Below are positions 18,021 to 27,065 of a DNA stretch of 64,000 nt, piece by piece. The translations under genes and the position numbers were made by a program. This stretch comes from Burkholderia ambifaria AMMD (GTDB taxonomy: Bacteria; Pseudomonadota; Gammaproteobacteria; Burkholderiales; Burkholderiaceae). The notes under the pieces were generated by a model. That model was not told the DNA's origin. It was given only the letters and a program-made list of their open reading frames with translations, and ran no database searches. How positions within the stretch are numbered: the first letter of the stretch is position 1; every line of letters begins with the position of its first letter. The DNA lies in assembly GCF_000203915.1 (NCBI RefSeq), contig NC_008391.1, positions 2,232,001-2,296,000 on the forward strand, read 5' to 3'.

Positions 18021-18037
18021 ATTCGCGAAACGCAAAT
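18021..18037 (+). promoter_or_regulatory. LysR-type operator before the hydroquinone operon
   Basis: ATTCGCGAAACGCAAAT is the exact reverse complement of the box at 15463-15479. It lies about 90 bases before the first gene of the operon, a usual distance for activation. Both sites are preceded by GATT. Confidence 0.8.
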
Positions 18038-18123
18038 GCCGTAGTCGCGCTCCGTTGCCTTGTTGAGGGGCGCCCTTGCCCCTAGAGTTGAATCCAACAA
18101 GCGGTACAACTCAGGAGACAGCA

Positions 18124-18618
18124 ATGACCGACACGGCATTCCACACCGTCTTTGGCTCGCTCGACAGCTACACCAAGGGCGAGATCGAAATCACCAGCGG
18201 CAGCGCGCAGCACTACGCCTTCTCGAACGTGTTCGAGGTGGCATCGAAGTCGGCCCCCTACGAGAAAGTCGTCGCCGGCAAGAACCTTGAATACGTGATC
18301 GAAGTGCTGCGCACCGACGGCCAGTCGCCGTGGTTTGCATGCGCGCACGACGAGTTCGCGATCCAGATGGACGGCGAAGTCCGCATCGAATTCATCAAGC
18401 TCGACAACCCGCCGACCACCGGCCGCGGCACCGTGAGCGCCGGCACGCAGCCGGCGGGCCGCGAGATGGGCTACGTCGTCCTGCGCAAGGGGCACCAGGC
18501 GCTGCTGCCGGCCGGCTGCGCGTATCGGTTTTCTGCCGACCAGCCGGGCGTCGCGCTCGTGCAGACGGTGCTCGGCGAACTGTCCGTCGAGAAGTGGGCC
18601 GACATCTGCCTGCACTGA
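18124..18618 (+). CDS. pnpC: Hydroquinone 1,2-dioxygenase, small subunit
   Basis: A 164-residue protein like the small subunit of two-component hydroquinone dioxygenases (PnpC/HapC/HqdA). With the large subunit it opens the hydroquinone ring to 4-hydroxymuconic semialdehyde. The sequence is a compact beta-rich, cupin-like domain (WFACAHDEFAIQMDGEVRIEF). AGGAG stands seven bases before the ATG. The large subunit follows 43 bases later, and all later pathway genes follow in order. The symbol is by homology with the p-nitrophenol gene cluster; hapC is the name used in the 4-hydroxyacetophenone cluster. Confidence 0.88.
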   Translation: MTDTAFHTVFGSLDSYTKGEIEITSGSAQHYAFSNVFEVASKSAPYEKVVAGKNLEYVIEVLRTDGQSPWFACAHDEFAIQMDGEVRIEFIKLDNPPTTGRGTVSAGTQPAGREMGYVVLRKGHQALLPAGCAYRFSADQPGVALVQTVLGELSVEKWADICLH

Positions 18619-18661
18619 CCGATCCGACCGCCCCCCATTCGACTATTCCAGGAGACACGTG

Positions 18662-19681
18662 ATGGCCACCCTCGAGACCCTCGATCTTTCCGCCGGCTTT
18701 GCCGCCGATCTGGTGCAAGCCACCGAAGCCGATGCTGTCACCGGCTACCGCCGCTTTCACCTCGGCGCGTTCGCGTTCCAGCGCGACGAATACTTCGTCA
18801 AAATCAGCTGGCCGGCGAAGGGCAGCACGCGCACGCATGCGATCCCTGCGGACGCGTTTTTGCGCGCGATGATGCGCGACGTGGCGTGGGGCTTCTTCTA
18901 CGGCTGGGTGAATTTCGATCACGTGTTCGGCACGCGCAATCACTACGGCAAGGTGGACGTCTATGCCGGCACATTCAACGGAATCCTGAAGGAAGCCGGC
19001 GTCGACTACACCGAGACCTTCGAAACGCCGACGATCATGGCGACCTTCAAGGCGATGCTGCACGACTGGACCAACGAAGGCTTCGACCCGTTCGCGGCGC
19101 CCGAGGAAACCGGCACGGCCTTCGGCCGCAAGCATGGCGAGAACGGCGCGGCGATCGAACGCACGCGCATCGCGACGCGCCGCATGCCGGGCCTCGAAGG
19201 CGACTCGCCGCTGCGCGACGAACTGCCGGTCAATCGCGCGTTCCGCGACGTCGGCCAGGACGAGCCGGAAGTGCATGTGAAGCCGGGCTTCGAAGGCGAG
19301 CTGCACGCGTTCAACCTGTTCAAGTACCTGTCGCGCTCGGACGTGACGTGGAATCCGTCGGTCACCTCAGTATGCGGGCGCAGCCTGTTCTGCCCGACCA
19401 CCGAGGAATTCATCCTGCCGGTGTTCCACGGCAACGACCGCGTCGAATGGTTCCTGCAACTGTCCGACGAAATCGTGTGGGACATCGGCGACAAGAACAC
19501 CGGTGCGCCGCGCGCGCGCATCACGATGCGCGCCGGCGACATTTGCGCGATGCCCGCCGACATCCGGCACCAGGGCTACTCGACGAAGCGTTCGATGCTG
19601 CTCGTCTGGGAAAACGCGACGCCGGACCTTCCGCAGCGATACGAGAGCGGCGAGCTTGCGCCGTATCCGATCGCGTTCTAA
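18662..19681 (+). CDS. pnpD: Hydroquinone 1,2-dioxygenase, large (iron-binding) subunit
   Basis: The 339-residue catalytic subunit of the two-subunit Fe(II) hydroquinone dioxygenase (PnpD/HapD/HqdB). The HxNxxxE motif expected for iron binding is visible as H256, N258 and E262 in FHGNDRVE, with H303 in DIRHQGYS; this spacing fits the known PnpD family. The start is the ATG at 18662, seven bases after GGAG; a GTG directly before it is in frame but closer to the ribosome site. It lies between the small subunit and the semialdehyde dehydrogenase in one operon. Confidence 0.93.
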   Translation: MATLETLDLSAGFAADLVQATEADAVTGYRRFHLGAFAFQRDEYFVKISWPAKGSTRTHAIPADAFLRAMMRDVAWGFFYGWVNFDHVFGTRNHYGKVDVYAGTFNGILKEAGVDYTETFETPTIMATFKAMLHDWTNEGFDPFAAPEETGTAFGRKHGENGAAIERTRIATRRMPGLEGDSPLRDELPVNRAFRDVGQDEPEVHVKPGFEGELHAFNLFKYLSRSDVTWNPSVTSVCGRSLFCPTTEEFILPVFHGNDRVEWFLQLSDEIVWDIGDKNTGAPRARITMRAGDICAMPADIRHQGYSTKRSMLLVWENATPDLPQRYESGELAPYPIAF

Positions 19682-19713
19682 GCAGCGCATGCGCGCGATA
19701 CCGAGGACGATTC

Positions 19714-21180
19714 ATGCAAACCCAACTCTTCATCGACGGCCGCTTCGTTGACGCCGTCGAGCGCGGCACGATCGACGTGCTCAATCCGCACGACGGCTCG
19801 CTGATCACAAAGATCGCCGCGGCCACCGCGGCGGACGTGGACCTGGCCGTGGAAGCCGCCACCCGCGCGTTCCCGAAGTGGTCGGCCATGCCGGCGGCCG
19901 AACGCGGCCGGCTGCTGCTGCGTCTGGCCGACGCGATCGAAGCCAACGCGGAGGAACTAGCGCAACTCGAATCGCTGGACACCGGCCACCCGATCCGCGA
20001 TTCGCGCGCGCTCGACGTGCCGCGCACGGCGGGATGCTTCCGCTACTTCGGCGGGATGGCCGACAAGCTGCAGGGCTCGGTGATTCCGGTCGAAACCGGC
20101 TTCCTGAACTACGTGCAGCGCGCGCCGATCGGCGTCGTCGGCCAGATCGTGCCGTGGAATTTCCCGCTGATGTTCACGAGCTGGAAGATGGGCCCGGCGC
20201 TGGCCGCGGGCAACACGGTGGTGCTCAAGCCGTCGGAGATCACGCCGCTGTCGACGCTGCGTATCGTCGAACTGATGGCCGAGGTCGGGTTCCCGGCCGG
20301 TGTCGTCAACATCGTCCCCGGTTACGGGCATACGGCGGGCCAGCGGCTCGCCGAACATCCCGGTGTCGGGAAGATTGCGTTCACCGGTTCGACGGCGACG
20401 GGCCGCCGCATCGTCGACGCATCGCAGGGCAACCTGAAGCGCGTGCAGCTGGAGCTGGGCGGCAAGGGTGCGAACATCGTGTTCGACGATGCGAACCTCG
20501 ACGCGGCCATCAACGGCGCCGCGTGGGCGATCTTCCACAACCAGGGGCAAGCGTGCATCGCGGGTTCGCGTCTCGTGCTGCACGAACGCATCGCCGACGC
20601 ATTCCTCGAGCGCTTCGTGTCGCTGGCGTCGTCGATCCGTGTCGGCAATCCGCTGGATCCGGACACCGAGATGGGCCCGCTGACGTCGAAGCAGCATCTC
20701 GACCGCGTGCTGTCGTTCGTCGACGTCGCGCGTGAGCAGGGCGGCCGTGTGCTCACGGGCGGCAGCGTGCCGCAGGATGCGGCGCTCGCCAACGGCTACT
20801 ACGTGCGCCCGACGGTCATCGAAGCGAAGAGCGCGACCGACCGTGTCGCACAGGAGGAAGTGTTCGGCCCGTTCGTCACCGTGCTGCGCTTCGGCAGCGA
20901 CGAGGAAGCGCTGTCGATCGCCAACGCGACCGAATACGGGCTCGGCAGCGGCCTGTGGACCAACGATCTGTCCCGCGCACACAGGATGGCGGCGCGGATC
21001 GACGCGGGCATGTGCTGGATCAACTGCTACAAGCGCGTCAATCCGGGCAGCCCGTTCGGCGGCGTCGGCCAGTCGGGCTACGGCCGCGAGATGGGTTTCG
21101 AGGCGATGCACGACTACACGGAAGCGCGCTCGGTGTGGGTCAACGTCGACGGCAACGTGCCGCCGCATTTCAAACGCTGA
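19714..21180 (+). CDS. pnpE: 4-hydroxymuconic semialdehyde dehydrogenase
   Basis: A 488-residue NAD(P)-dependent aldehyde dehydrogenase. The catalytic glutamate is in LQLELGGKGAN, the catalytic cysteine in NQGQACIAGSR, and PWNFPLMFTSWK is the usual cofactor loop. In this operon it should oxidise 4-hydroxymuconic semialdehyde, the dioxygenase product, to maleylacetate. The ATG at 19714 has GAGG upstream and gives a normal start (MQTQLFIDGRFVDA). The family is certain; the specific substrate rests on gene order. Confidence 0.92.
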   Translation: MQTQLFIDGRFVDAVERGTIDVLNPHDGSLITKIAAATAADVDLAVEAATRAFPKWSAMPAAERGRLLLRLADAIEANAEELAQLESLDTGHPIRDSRALDVPRTAGCFRYFGGMADKLQGSVIPVETGFLNYVQRAPIGVVGQIVPWNFPLMFTSWKMGPALAAGNTVVLKPSEITPLSTLRIVELMAEVGFPAGVVNIVPGYGHTAGQRLAEHPGVGKIAFTGSTATGRRIVDASQGNLKRVQLELGGKGANIVFDDANLDAAINGAAWAIFHNQGQACIAGSRLVLHERIADAFLERFVSLASSIRVGNPLDPDTEMGPLTSKQHLDRVLSFVDVAREQGGRVLTGGSVPQDAALANGYYVRPTVIEAKSATDRVAQEEVFGPFVTVLRFGSDEEALSIANATEYGLGSGLWTNDLSRAHRMAARIDAGMCWINCYKRVNPGSPFGGVGQSGYGREMGFEAMHDYTEARSVWVNVDGNVPPHFKR

Positions 21181-21187
21181 GGCCGAG

Positions 21188-22255
21188 ATGGAGCGCTTCG
21201 TCTATCAGGGAACGCCGTCGCGCGTCGTGTTCGAATGGGGCGCGCTCGAGCGGCTGCCCGACGAGTTGTCCGCGCTCGGCGCGCACCGCGCGCTGATTCT
21301 GTCGACGCCCGAGCAGCAGCCGCTCGCCGAACGGGTCGCCGGCGTGCTCGGCGAGCGGGCGGCCGGCGTATGCGCGCAGGCCGTGATGCACGTGCCGATC
21401 GAGGTGGCCCGTGCCGCGCGCGAGAGGGCGGCCGAGCTGGGCGCGGACTGCTGCATCGCGATCGGCGGCGGCTCGACGATCGGGCTCGGCAAGGCGATCG
21501 CGCTCGAATCGTCGCTGCCGATCCTCGCCGTGCCGACGACCTACGCGGGTTCGGAGATGACGCCGATCTACGGGCTCACGGAAGGCCGGCTGAAGCGCAC
21601 CGGGCGCGATGCGCGCGTGCTGCCGCGTACGGTGCTCTACGACCCGTCGCTGACGTTGTCGCTGCCGCCGGGGATTTCGGCGGCGTCCGGCGTCAACGCG
21701 ATGGCGCATGCGGTCGAAGCGCTCTATGCGGAAGATGCGAACCCGGTGATCAGCCTGATGGCCGAGGAGTCGATTCGTGCGCTCGGCGAGGCGCTGCCGG
21801 CGATCGTGCGCGCGCCCGACGACCGCGAGATGCGCAGCCGCGCGTTGTACGGCGCATGGCTTGCCGGCACGTGTCTCGGCGCGGTCGGCATGGCGCTGCA
21901 CCACAAGCTCTGTCACACGCTCGGCGGCACTTTCAACCTGCCGCACGCGCAGACCCACGCCGCGATGTTGCCGCACACGGCCCACTACAACCATGCCGCG
22001 GCGCCCGACGCGCTGCGCCGGGTCGCGCGGGCGCTGGGCGGCACCGACGCGGCCGACGCCGGTCCGCTGTTGTTCCGGTTGAATCGGCAGCTCGGCCTGT
22101 CGACGGCGCTTGCCGATATCGGGATGCCGGAAGCGGGCCTCGACGAAGCCGCCGACCTCGCATGCCGGAACTCCTACGCGAATCCGCGGCCGATCGAACG
22201 CGCGCCGATTCGCGAATTGCTTCAGCGTGCGTGGCAAGGGCACGCGCCGCAGTGA
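21188..22255 (+). CDS. pnpF: Maleylacetate reductase
   Basis: A 355-residue iron-containing-alcohol-dehydrogenase-type enzyme that reduces maleylacetate to 3-oxoadipate with NAD(P)H. The GGGSTIGLGKAIAL nucleotide loop, PTTYAGSEMTPIYG and GMALHHKLCHTLGG are hallmarks of the maleylacetate reductase group. It begins only seven bases after the dehydrogenase stop codon. It merges the two branches of the pathway, taking maleylacetate from the hydroquinone and the hydroxyquinol routes. Confidence 0.95.
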   Translation: MERFVYQGTPSRVVFEWGALERLPDELSALGAHRALILSTPEQQPLAERVAGVLGERAAGVCAQAVMHVPIEVARAARERAAELGADCCIAIGGGSTIGLGKAIALESSLPILAVPTTYAGSEMTPIYGLTEGRLKRTGRDARVLPRTVLYDPSLTLSLPPGISAASGVNAMAHAVEALYAEDANPVISLMAEESIRALGEALPAIVRAPDDREMRSRALYGAWLAGTCLGAVGMALHHKLCHTLGGTFNLPHAQTHAAMLPHTAHYNHAAAPDALRRVARALGGTDAADAGPLLFRLNRQLGLSTALADIGMPEAGLDEAADLACRNSYANPRPIERAPIRELLQRAWQGHAPQ

Positions 22256-22283
22256 GCGGCCGGCCGCATCCAAGGAGACGAAC

Positions 22284-23156
22284 GTGACGAATGAACATCA
22301 TGACGGCGACACCCGGCTGACCGAGCAGGTCGTTGCCAGCTTCGACGGTACGCCGAACCCGCGCTTGCGCGTGCTGATGCAGAGCCTCGTGCGGCATCTG
22401 CATGCGTTTGTCCGCGAAACGGAGCTGACCGAGGCCGAGTGGATGACCGCGATCCGCTTCCTGACCGAAACCGGGCAGATGTGCGACGACGTTGTGCGCC
22501 AGGAATTCATCCTGTTGTCGGACACGCTGGGCGTGTCGATGCTGGTCGATGCGATCAACCACCGTTTCGCCACCGGCGCGACGGAAACGACCGTGTTCGG
22601 GCCGTTCTACATCGAGGGCATGCCTGAGCGTGCGTACGGCGAGAACATGGCGTTCACGCCCGGCACGCCGGTCGTCGTGCATGGCCGCGTGCTCGGCACC
22701 GACGGTGCGCCGGTGCCGGGCGCCGTGCTCGACGTGTGGGAGACCGCCGACAACGGCATGTATTCCGGACAAGACAAGGCACAGCCGCACGGCAATCTGC
22801 GCGGCCGCTACCGGACCGATGCCGAAGGCCGTTATGCGATCACGACGATTCTGCCGGTCAGCTATCCGATTCCGACCGACGGCCCGGTCGGGAAGATGCT
22901 CGATGCTACCGGACGCCATCCGTGGCGGCCCGCGCACCTGCACTTCATGATCGACGCGCCGGGCTACCGCAAGCTCGTCACGCACCTGTTCGACGAGGAG
23001 GACGCGTATCTGGAGTCCGATGCCGTGTTCGGCGTGAAGCCGTCGCTGATGGTCGCCTATCGGCCGCGTGCGGCGGACGATGAACTGGCACGCCGGTTCG
23101 GGTTGAGCGGCGCGTACCGCGAAGCGACGTATGACTTCGTGCTCGACCGGAGCTGA
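22284..23156 (+). CDS. pnpG: Hydroxyquinol 1,2-dioxygenase
   Basis: A 290-residue intradiol ring-cleaving dioxygenase that converts hydroxyquinol (1,2,4-trihydroxybenzene) to maleylacetate. The N-terminal helical part (TEAEWMTAIRFLTETGQM) and the TVFGPFYIEG segment are typical of this subgroup, and the Fe(III) ligands are visible in GRYRTD and in PWRPAHLHF (HxH). GTG at 22284 is taken as start because AAGGAG precedes it by six bases and no ATG occurs in frame until the conserved core. It supplies a second entry into the same pathway. Confidence 0.94.
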   Translation: MTNEHHDGDTRLTEQVVASFDGTPNPRLRVLMQSLVRHLHAFVRETELTEAEWMTAIRFLTETGQMCDDVVRQEFILLSDTLGVSMLVDAINHRFATGATETTVFGPFYIEGMPERAYGENMAFTPGTPVVVHGRVLGTDGAPVPGAVLDVWETADNGMYSGQDKAQPHGNLRGRYRTDAEGRYAITTILPVSYPIPTDGPVGKMLDATGRHPWRPAHLHFMIDAPGYRKLVTHLFDEEDAYLESDAVFGVKPSLMVAYRPRAADDELARRFGLSGAYREATYDFVLDRS

Positions 23157-23161
23157 TCGAC

Positions 23162-23473
23162 ATGGCTCGATTTTTCGCGGTGTTTGCGACCGACCAGCCC
23201 GGGATGCGCGACGTGCGCGACCGCGTGCGCGCCACGCACCGGACTTACCTGCGTTCCGCCGCGCAGCATGGCGTCTATGTGCGGCTCGGCGGGCCGACGC
23301 GCGATCCGCAGGGCGATGCGATGAACGGCACGCTGCTCGTCATCGAGGCGGACGACATCGATGCGGTGATGCAGTTCGTCGGCAACGATCCGTACGTGAA
23401 GGAAGGGCTGTTCTCGCGGGTCGAGGTGCGTCCGTGGGACTGGAGCCTCGGCAATCCCGAGCGGAGAGTGTGA
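23162..23473 (+). CDS. YciI-like protein of the hydroquinone operon
   Basis: A 103-residue ferredoxin-like fold protein of the YciI/muconolactone-isomerase-like superfamily (MARFFAVFATDQPGM, then VRLGGPTRDPQGDAMNGTLLV and FSRVEVRPWDW). Such proteins recur in aromatic catabolic operons, but no reaction has been firmly tied to this one. It starts five bases after the dioxygenase stop and ends three bases before the Rieske gene, so it is certainly translated with the pathway. Handling of a lactone or semialdehyde side product is possible but is only inference. Confidence 0.82.
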   Translation: MARFFAVFATDQPGMRDVRDRVRATHRTYLRSAAQHGVYVRLGGPTRDPQGDAMNGTLLVIEADDIDAVMQFVGNDPYVKEGLFSRVEVRPWDWSLGNPERRV

Positions 23474-23476
23474 GCC

Positions 23477-23812
23477 ATGGGCGCCACGCAACTCTGTCGC
23501 TTCTCCGAGGTGCCTGACGGCGGCGCGCGGGTCGTCGACGAGGCGGGCATCGGGCAACCCGTCATCGTCGTGCGGCGTGGGGAGCAGGTGTGGGCGTACG
23601 TGAACCGTTGTCCGCATTTCTCGGTTCCGCTCGATTTCGTGCCGGGCAACGTTTCCTGTTACCGGTCGCAGGTGCTGATGTGCGCGCATCACAGTGCGCT
23701 GTTCCGGTTCGACGATGGTGTGTGCATCGATGGGCCGTGCTCCGGCGCCGGGCTGGAAGCCGTGGCGGTCGAGGTGGATTCCGCGGCGTGGGTGGTCTGT
23801 CGCGGCGCTTGA
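23477..23812 (+). CDS. Rieske-type [2Fe-2S] ferredoxin
   Basis: A 111-residue Rieske ferredoxin. The two cluster motifs are complete: CPHFSVPLDF (CxH) and CAHHSALF (CxxH). It probably passes electrons to an oxygenase. No Rieske oxygenase is in the operon, so the likely task is to keep the Fe dioxygenases reduced or to serve an enzyme encoded elsewhere. It is the last gene of the tightly packed operon that begins at 18124. Confidence 0.88.
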   Translation: MGATQLCRFSEVPDGGARVVDEAGIGQPVIVVRRGEQVWAYVNRCPHFSVPLDFVPGNVSCYRSQVLMCAHHSALFRFDDGVCIDGPCSGAGLEAVAVEVDSAAWVVCRGA

Positions 23813-24046
23813 GTCGGAAGGTGGGGCTGCCCAACCGTGTTCGGGTGATCGGGCAATCGCATCGAGGTGGATGAAATCGGGAATGAGCGGGATTTCATTC
23901 ACGCTTTCCAATCAGTAAAACTAAGTAATTTTCCGACCCGGATGAAAGAGAAACCGGGCTGGGGAAGTTGTTTCAAGAAACATCGGTCGAGTACCCGCGC
24001 GACAGTGGGCGGCCGTTCGCATTGACAGAAAAAAGACGGAGACACC

Positions 24047-25135
24047 ATGAAACTCAGGTTTGGAGCAGCCGCGATGCTTGTCATCGCGCAGAGCGCGCAC
24101 GCGCAAAGCAGCGTGACCTTGTTCGGTCTGATCGACAGCGGCATCTCGTATGTCAGCAACGAGGGCGGCGGGAAGAACGTCAAGTTCGACGACGGCATCT
24201 TCACGCCGAACCTGTTCGGCTTGCGCGGCACCGAGGATCTCGGCGGCGGATATCGCGCGACGTTCGCGCTCGTGAACCAGTTCTCGATGGCGAACGGCAG
24301 CATCATCGGCACCGGGATCTTCGGCCGCAATGCATACGTCGGGATCGAGAGCGACCGCTTCGGCAACATCACGCTCGGGAACCAGTACGACTTCATGGTC
24401 GATTCCCTGTTTGCGAAGGGGAACGCGGTTTCGATGGATATCAGCGGGTTGTACGGGTTCAGGAATGGGCCGTTCCAGCGTCTTGCGCTGCCGAACAATC
24501 CGACCGGCGCATTCGATTGGGATCGAACCGCGGGCAGCAAGCCTGTGGCGAATTCGGTCAAATACAGTTCGCCGACGATTGCCGGTTTCTCCGGTGGCGT
24601 GATGTATGCGTTCGGCGGCGTGGCCGGTTCCATCGGCGCGGACAACGCCGTGAGCGCCGGGTTGAACTACGAAGTCGGTGCGTTCGGTATCGGCGCGGCC
24701 TATACGAACGAGAAGTATGGCCCGGCGCCCGGTACACCGTCGACCAGTGTGCGCAACTGGGGCGTCGGGATGCACTATGACTTCGGCGCGGTGACCGCGA
24801 AGGCGTTGCTGACCACCGTCCACAATTCGTTCAACGACGCCGGTGTGTGGATGGCTGAAGCCGGCGGCACGTGGCGCATCAGGCCGGACGTTTTTCTCGG
24901 CGCGAAGTACATGTACATGAAGGGCAACGAGGCCGTGAACGACAACCACGCGCATCAGGTCAGCGTCGCGCTTCAATACCTGCTGTCGAAGCGGACGATG
25001 GTGTATGTGTCCGGCGACTATCAACGCGCGAACAGCGGCGCGAACGCGCAGATCAACGGCGTGCTCGACCCGAACGGGGCGTCGAGTTCAGCGACCCAGG
25101 CGGTGGCGCGGATCGGGCTGCATACGATGTTTTGA
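24047..25135 (+). CDS. Gram-negative outer-membrane porin, OmpC type
   Basis: A 362-residue general porin of the Burkholderia OmpC family. It has a signal peptide (MKLRFGAAAMLVIAQSAHAQ) and the usual mature start SSVTLFGLIDSGISYVSNEGG. The barrel ends in the aromatic residue IGLHTMF needed for outer-membrane insertion. GGAG precedes the ATG. It lies 234 bases after the Rieske gene in the same direction and may help uptake of the pathway substrate, but the gap is long enough for its own promoter. Confidence 0.95.
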   Translation: MKLRFGAAAMLVIAQSAHAQSSVTLFGLIDSGISYVSNEGGGKNVKFDDGIFTPNLFGLRGTEDLGGGYRATFALVNQFSMANGSIIGTGIFGRNAYVGIESDRFGNITLGNQYDFMVDSLFAKGNAVSMDISGLYGFRNGPFQRLALPNNPTGAFDWDRTAGSKPVANSVKYSSPTIAGFSGGVMYAFGGVAGSIGADNAVSAGLNYEVGAFGIGAAYTNEKYGPAPGTPSTSVRNWGVGMHYDFGAVTAKALLTTVHNSFNDAGVWMAEAGGTWRIRPDVFLGAKYMYMKGNEAVNDNHAHQVSVALQYLLSKRTMVYVSGDYQRANSGANAQINGVLDPNGASSSATQAVARIGLHTMF

Positions 25136-25207
25136 CGGAGGCGGCGCGCGGCGCGCGGGTCAGCCGGTGTCGGGGGGAGCTTGCGTCAGCGCCGCCCGGC
25201 GCCCGGA

Positions 25208-25867
25208 CTACCTCGCCGTCGCGGCGGCCTCTTTGGCTTTGTCCTGCTCCGCCGCCAGCGCCGCATCCGCCGCCTGTGCGCGCTGGATGGCCGGGCGTGC
25301 CAGGATGCGATCGATGTAGGCGCGGATGCGCGGCGTCTCGGGGATCAGCTTGAACATCGTGGTCCAGTTCAGTGCCGAGCCCCACAGCACGTCGGCCGCC
25401 GTGAAGCGCTCGCCCAGCAGGTACGGCCCCTTTGCCAGTTGCGCATCGAGCGCGTTGACGACGGCATCGAAATCGCCGTAGGGCGACATCGAGTAGGCGG
25501 CGGGCGGACGATTCATCGAGCGGTCGACGATGGCCGGCTCGAAGCACGAACCGTAGAACGTCATCCAGCGCAGGTACGGTCCACGCAGCGAGTCGCCCGG
25601 CGCGGGCGACAGGCCGGCTTCCGGATACAGTTCGGCCGCGTACAGGTAGACGGCGGGCTGCTCGGTGACGATCACGTCGCCGTGACGCAGTGCGGGAACC
25701 TTGCCCAGCCGATTGATCGCGAGGTAATCGGCTTCGTGATGCTTGCCGGTCGAGAGATCGAACGCGTGCAGTTCATAGTCGGCGCCCAGTTCCTCGAGCA
25801 GCATGCGGGCGCCCGCCGATCGGCTGCGCGGGGAATGGAACAGGGTCAGGTGACGGTCTTGCGGCAT
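25208..25867 (-). CDS. Glutathione S-transferase
   Basis: A 219-residue GST. The thioredoxin-like N-terminal domain reads LTLFHSPRSRSAGARMLLEE with the serine expected in many bacterial GSTs, then NRLGKVPALRHGD and VTEQPAVYLYAAE (cis-proline and glutathione-binding strand). The C-terminal helical domain contains FTAADVLWGSALNW. The ATG at 25867 is chosen because CGGAG stands before it and the family start (MPQDRHLTLFHSP) fits. It diverges from an AraC-type gene across a 120-base gap, so the two may share regulation. Confidence 0.92.
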   Translation of the reverse strand: MPQDRHLTLFHSPRSRSAGARMLLEELGADYELHAFDLSTGKHHEADYLAINRLGKVPALRHGDVIVTEQPAVYLYAAELYPEAGLSPAPGDSLRGPYLRWMTFYGSCFEPAIVDRSMNRPPAAYSMSPYGDFDAVVNALDAQLAKGPYLLGERFTAADVLWGSALNWTTMFKLIPETPRIRAYIDRILARPAIQRAQAADAALAAEQDKAKEAAATAR

Positions 25868-25987
25868 GGCTGGCTCCGGTGTGTGTTCGGGACAAGGTTT
25901 CCAATGTAGGTGGGTTCCGGGCCGCCGTCTTGGAAAAATCCGCTGTGGCGGTGCATCATTACGGCAATCCCCCACCCGTTCGTCACC

Positions 25988-26803
25988 ATGGCCGACTTGC
26001 GTAACGTGACCGACCCGCCCAAGGGCGTCGTCGGCCCGAAAGCCTTCAACCAGCGCTTCCGCCTGAATCGCTACTACCCGTGTGCCGAACTGGCCGGGGT
26101 GCTCGATCACCACTGGGTCGTCGAATGGGATCTGCGCGGCCAGCCGCCGTACGTGCAGCGCACGCTGCCGTATCCGTGCGTGAATCTGGTGTTCGACCGG
26201 CGACACACGGGGATCTTCGGTGTGGTGTCGGGCGCGTTCGAGACGACGCTGGCCGGGGCCGGGAAGGTGATCGGCATGCGGTTTCGGCCCGGCGCGTTTC
26301 GCGCGTTCCTCGGCAAACCCGTGCATCTACTGACCGACAAGGTGGTGCCGGTGTCGACGCTGCTCGATTGCGGCGATGCGGAAGCCGAAAACGCCGTGCT
26401 CGGCGGCGAGGACGATGCCGCGATGGTGGCGGCGGCCGAGGCGCTGCTGTTGCGCGTGCTGCCGCCGCCGGATCCGCAGGTCGAGCGCATTCATGCCATT
26501 TTGCAGATGCTGCAGCAGGACCTCGCGCTGACGCAGGTGCGTGATCTGACCGAGCGTGCGGGGTTGAGCGAGCGCACGCTGCAGCAGCTCTTTTCCAGCC
26601 ATGTGGGCGTGACGCCGAAGTGGGTGATCTGCCGATACCGGTTGCACGAGGCCGCCGACAAGCTCTCCGGCGGCGAGCCGGTTGATCTCGCGGAACTGGC
26701 GCATGCGCTCGGGTATTTCGATCAGGCGCATTTCACGCGCGATTTCCGCAAGCTGGTGGGGAAGGCGCCGGCGGAGTATCGGCGGGAAGATCGGCAGCAG
26801 TGA
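25988..26803 (+). CDS. AraC-family transcriptional regulator
   Basis: A 271-residue regulator. The N-terminal sensor (FRLNRYYPCAELAGVLDHHW, then LPYPCVNLVFDR) belongs to the DUF6597 type often found before AraC domains. The C-terminal helix-turn-helix pair is clear (LSERTLQQLFSSHVGVTPKW and LAHALGYFDQAHFTRDFRK). The ATG at 25988 gives the family start; the frame is open further upstream without conserved residues. It diverges from the GST gene, which is its best target candidate. The ligand is unknown. Confidence 0.9.
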   Translation: MADLRNVTDPPKGVVGPKAFNQRFRLNRYYPCAELAGVLDHHWVVEWDLRGQPPYVQRTLPYPCVNLVFDRRHTGIFGVVSGAFETTLAGAGKVIGMRFRPGAFRAFLGKPVHLLTDKVVPVSTLLDCGDAEAENAVLGGEDDAAMVAAAEALLLRVLPPPDPQVERIHAILQMLQQDLALTQVRDLTERAGLSERTLQQLFSSHVGVTPKWVICRYRLHEAADKLSGGEPVDLAELAHALGYFDQAHFTRDFRKLVGKAPAEYRREDRQQ

Positions 26804-27065
26804 GGTGGCGGGTGCGGCTTCGTGACGGGCAACCGAATGTCATTGCCTGCCGCATGTCGGGCGGCTGCTCGCCGGTCGTGGATTGTTGGATTGTTGTAGT
26901 CCGGGCAATACGATAGTGTGGCGTGCTGGCCTGCCGCCGAGCTGCAATTGAACCTACGATGTGTCGCGTAGGCGACCGGTGAGCTCGAACGGTTGGCGCG
27001 CTGCCCATCAATTCATCCTGCCGATCGCGTGGTCGGCCGGTCAGCCAGATAATCAGGAGTCTGTC

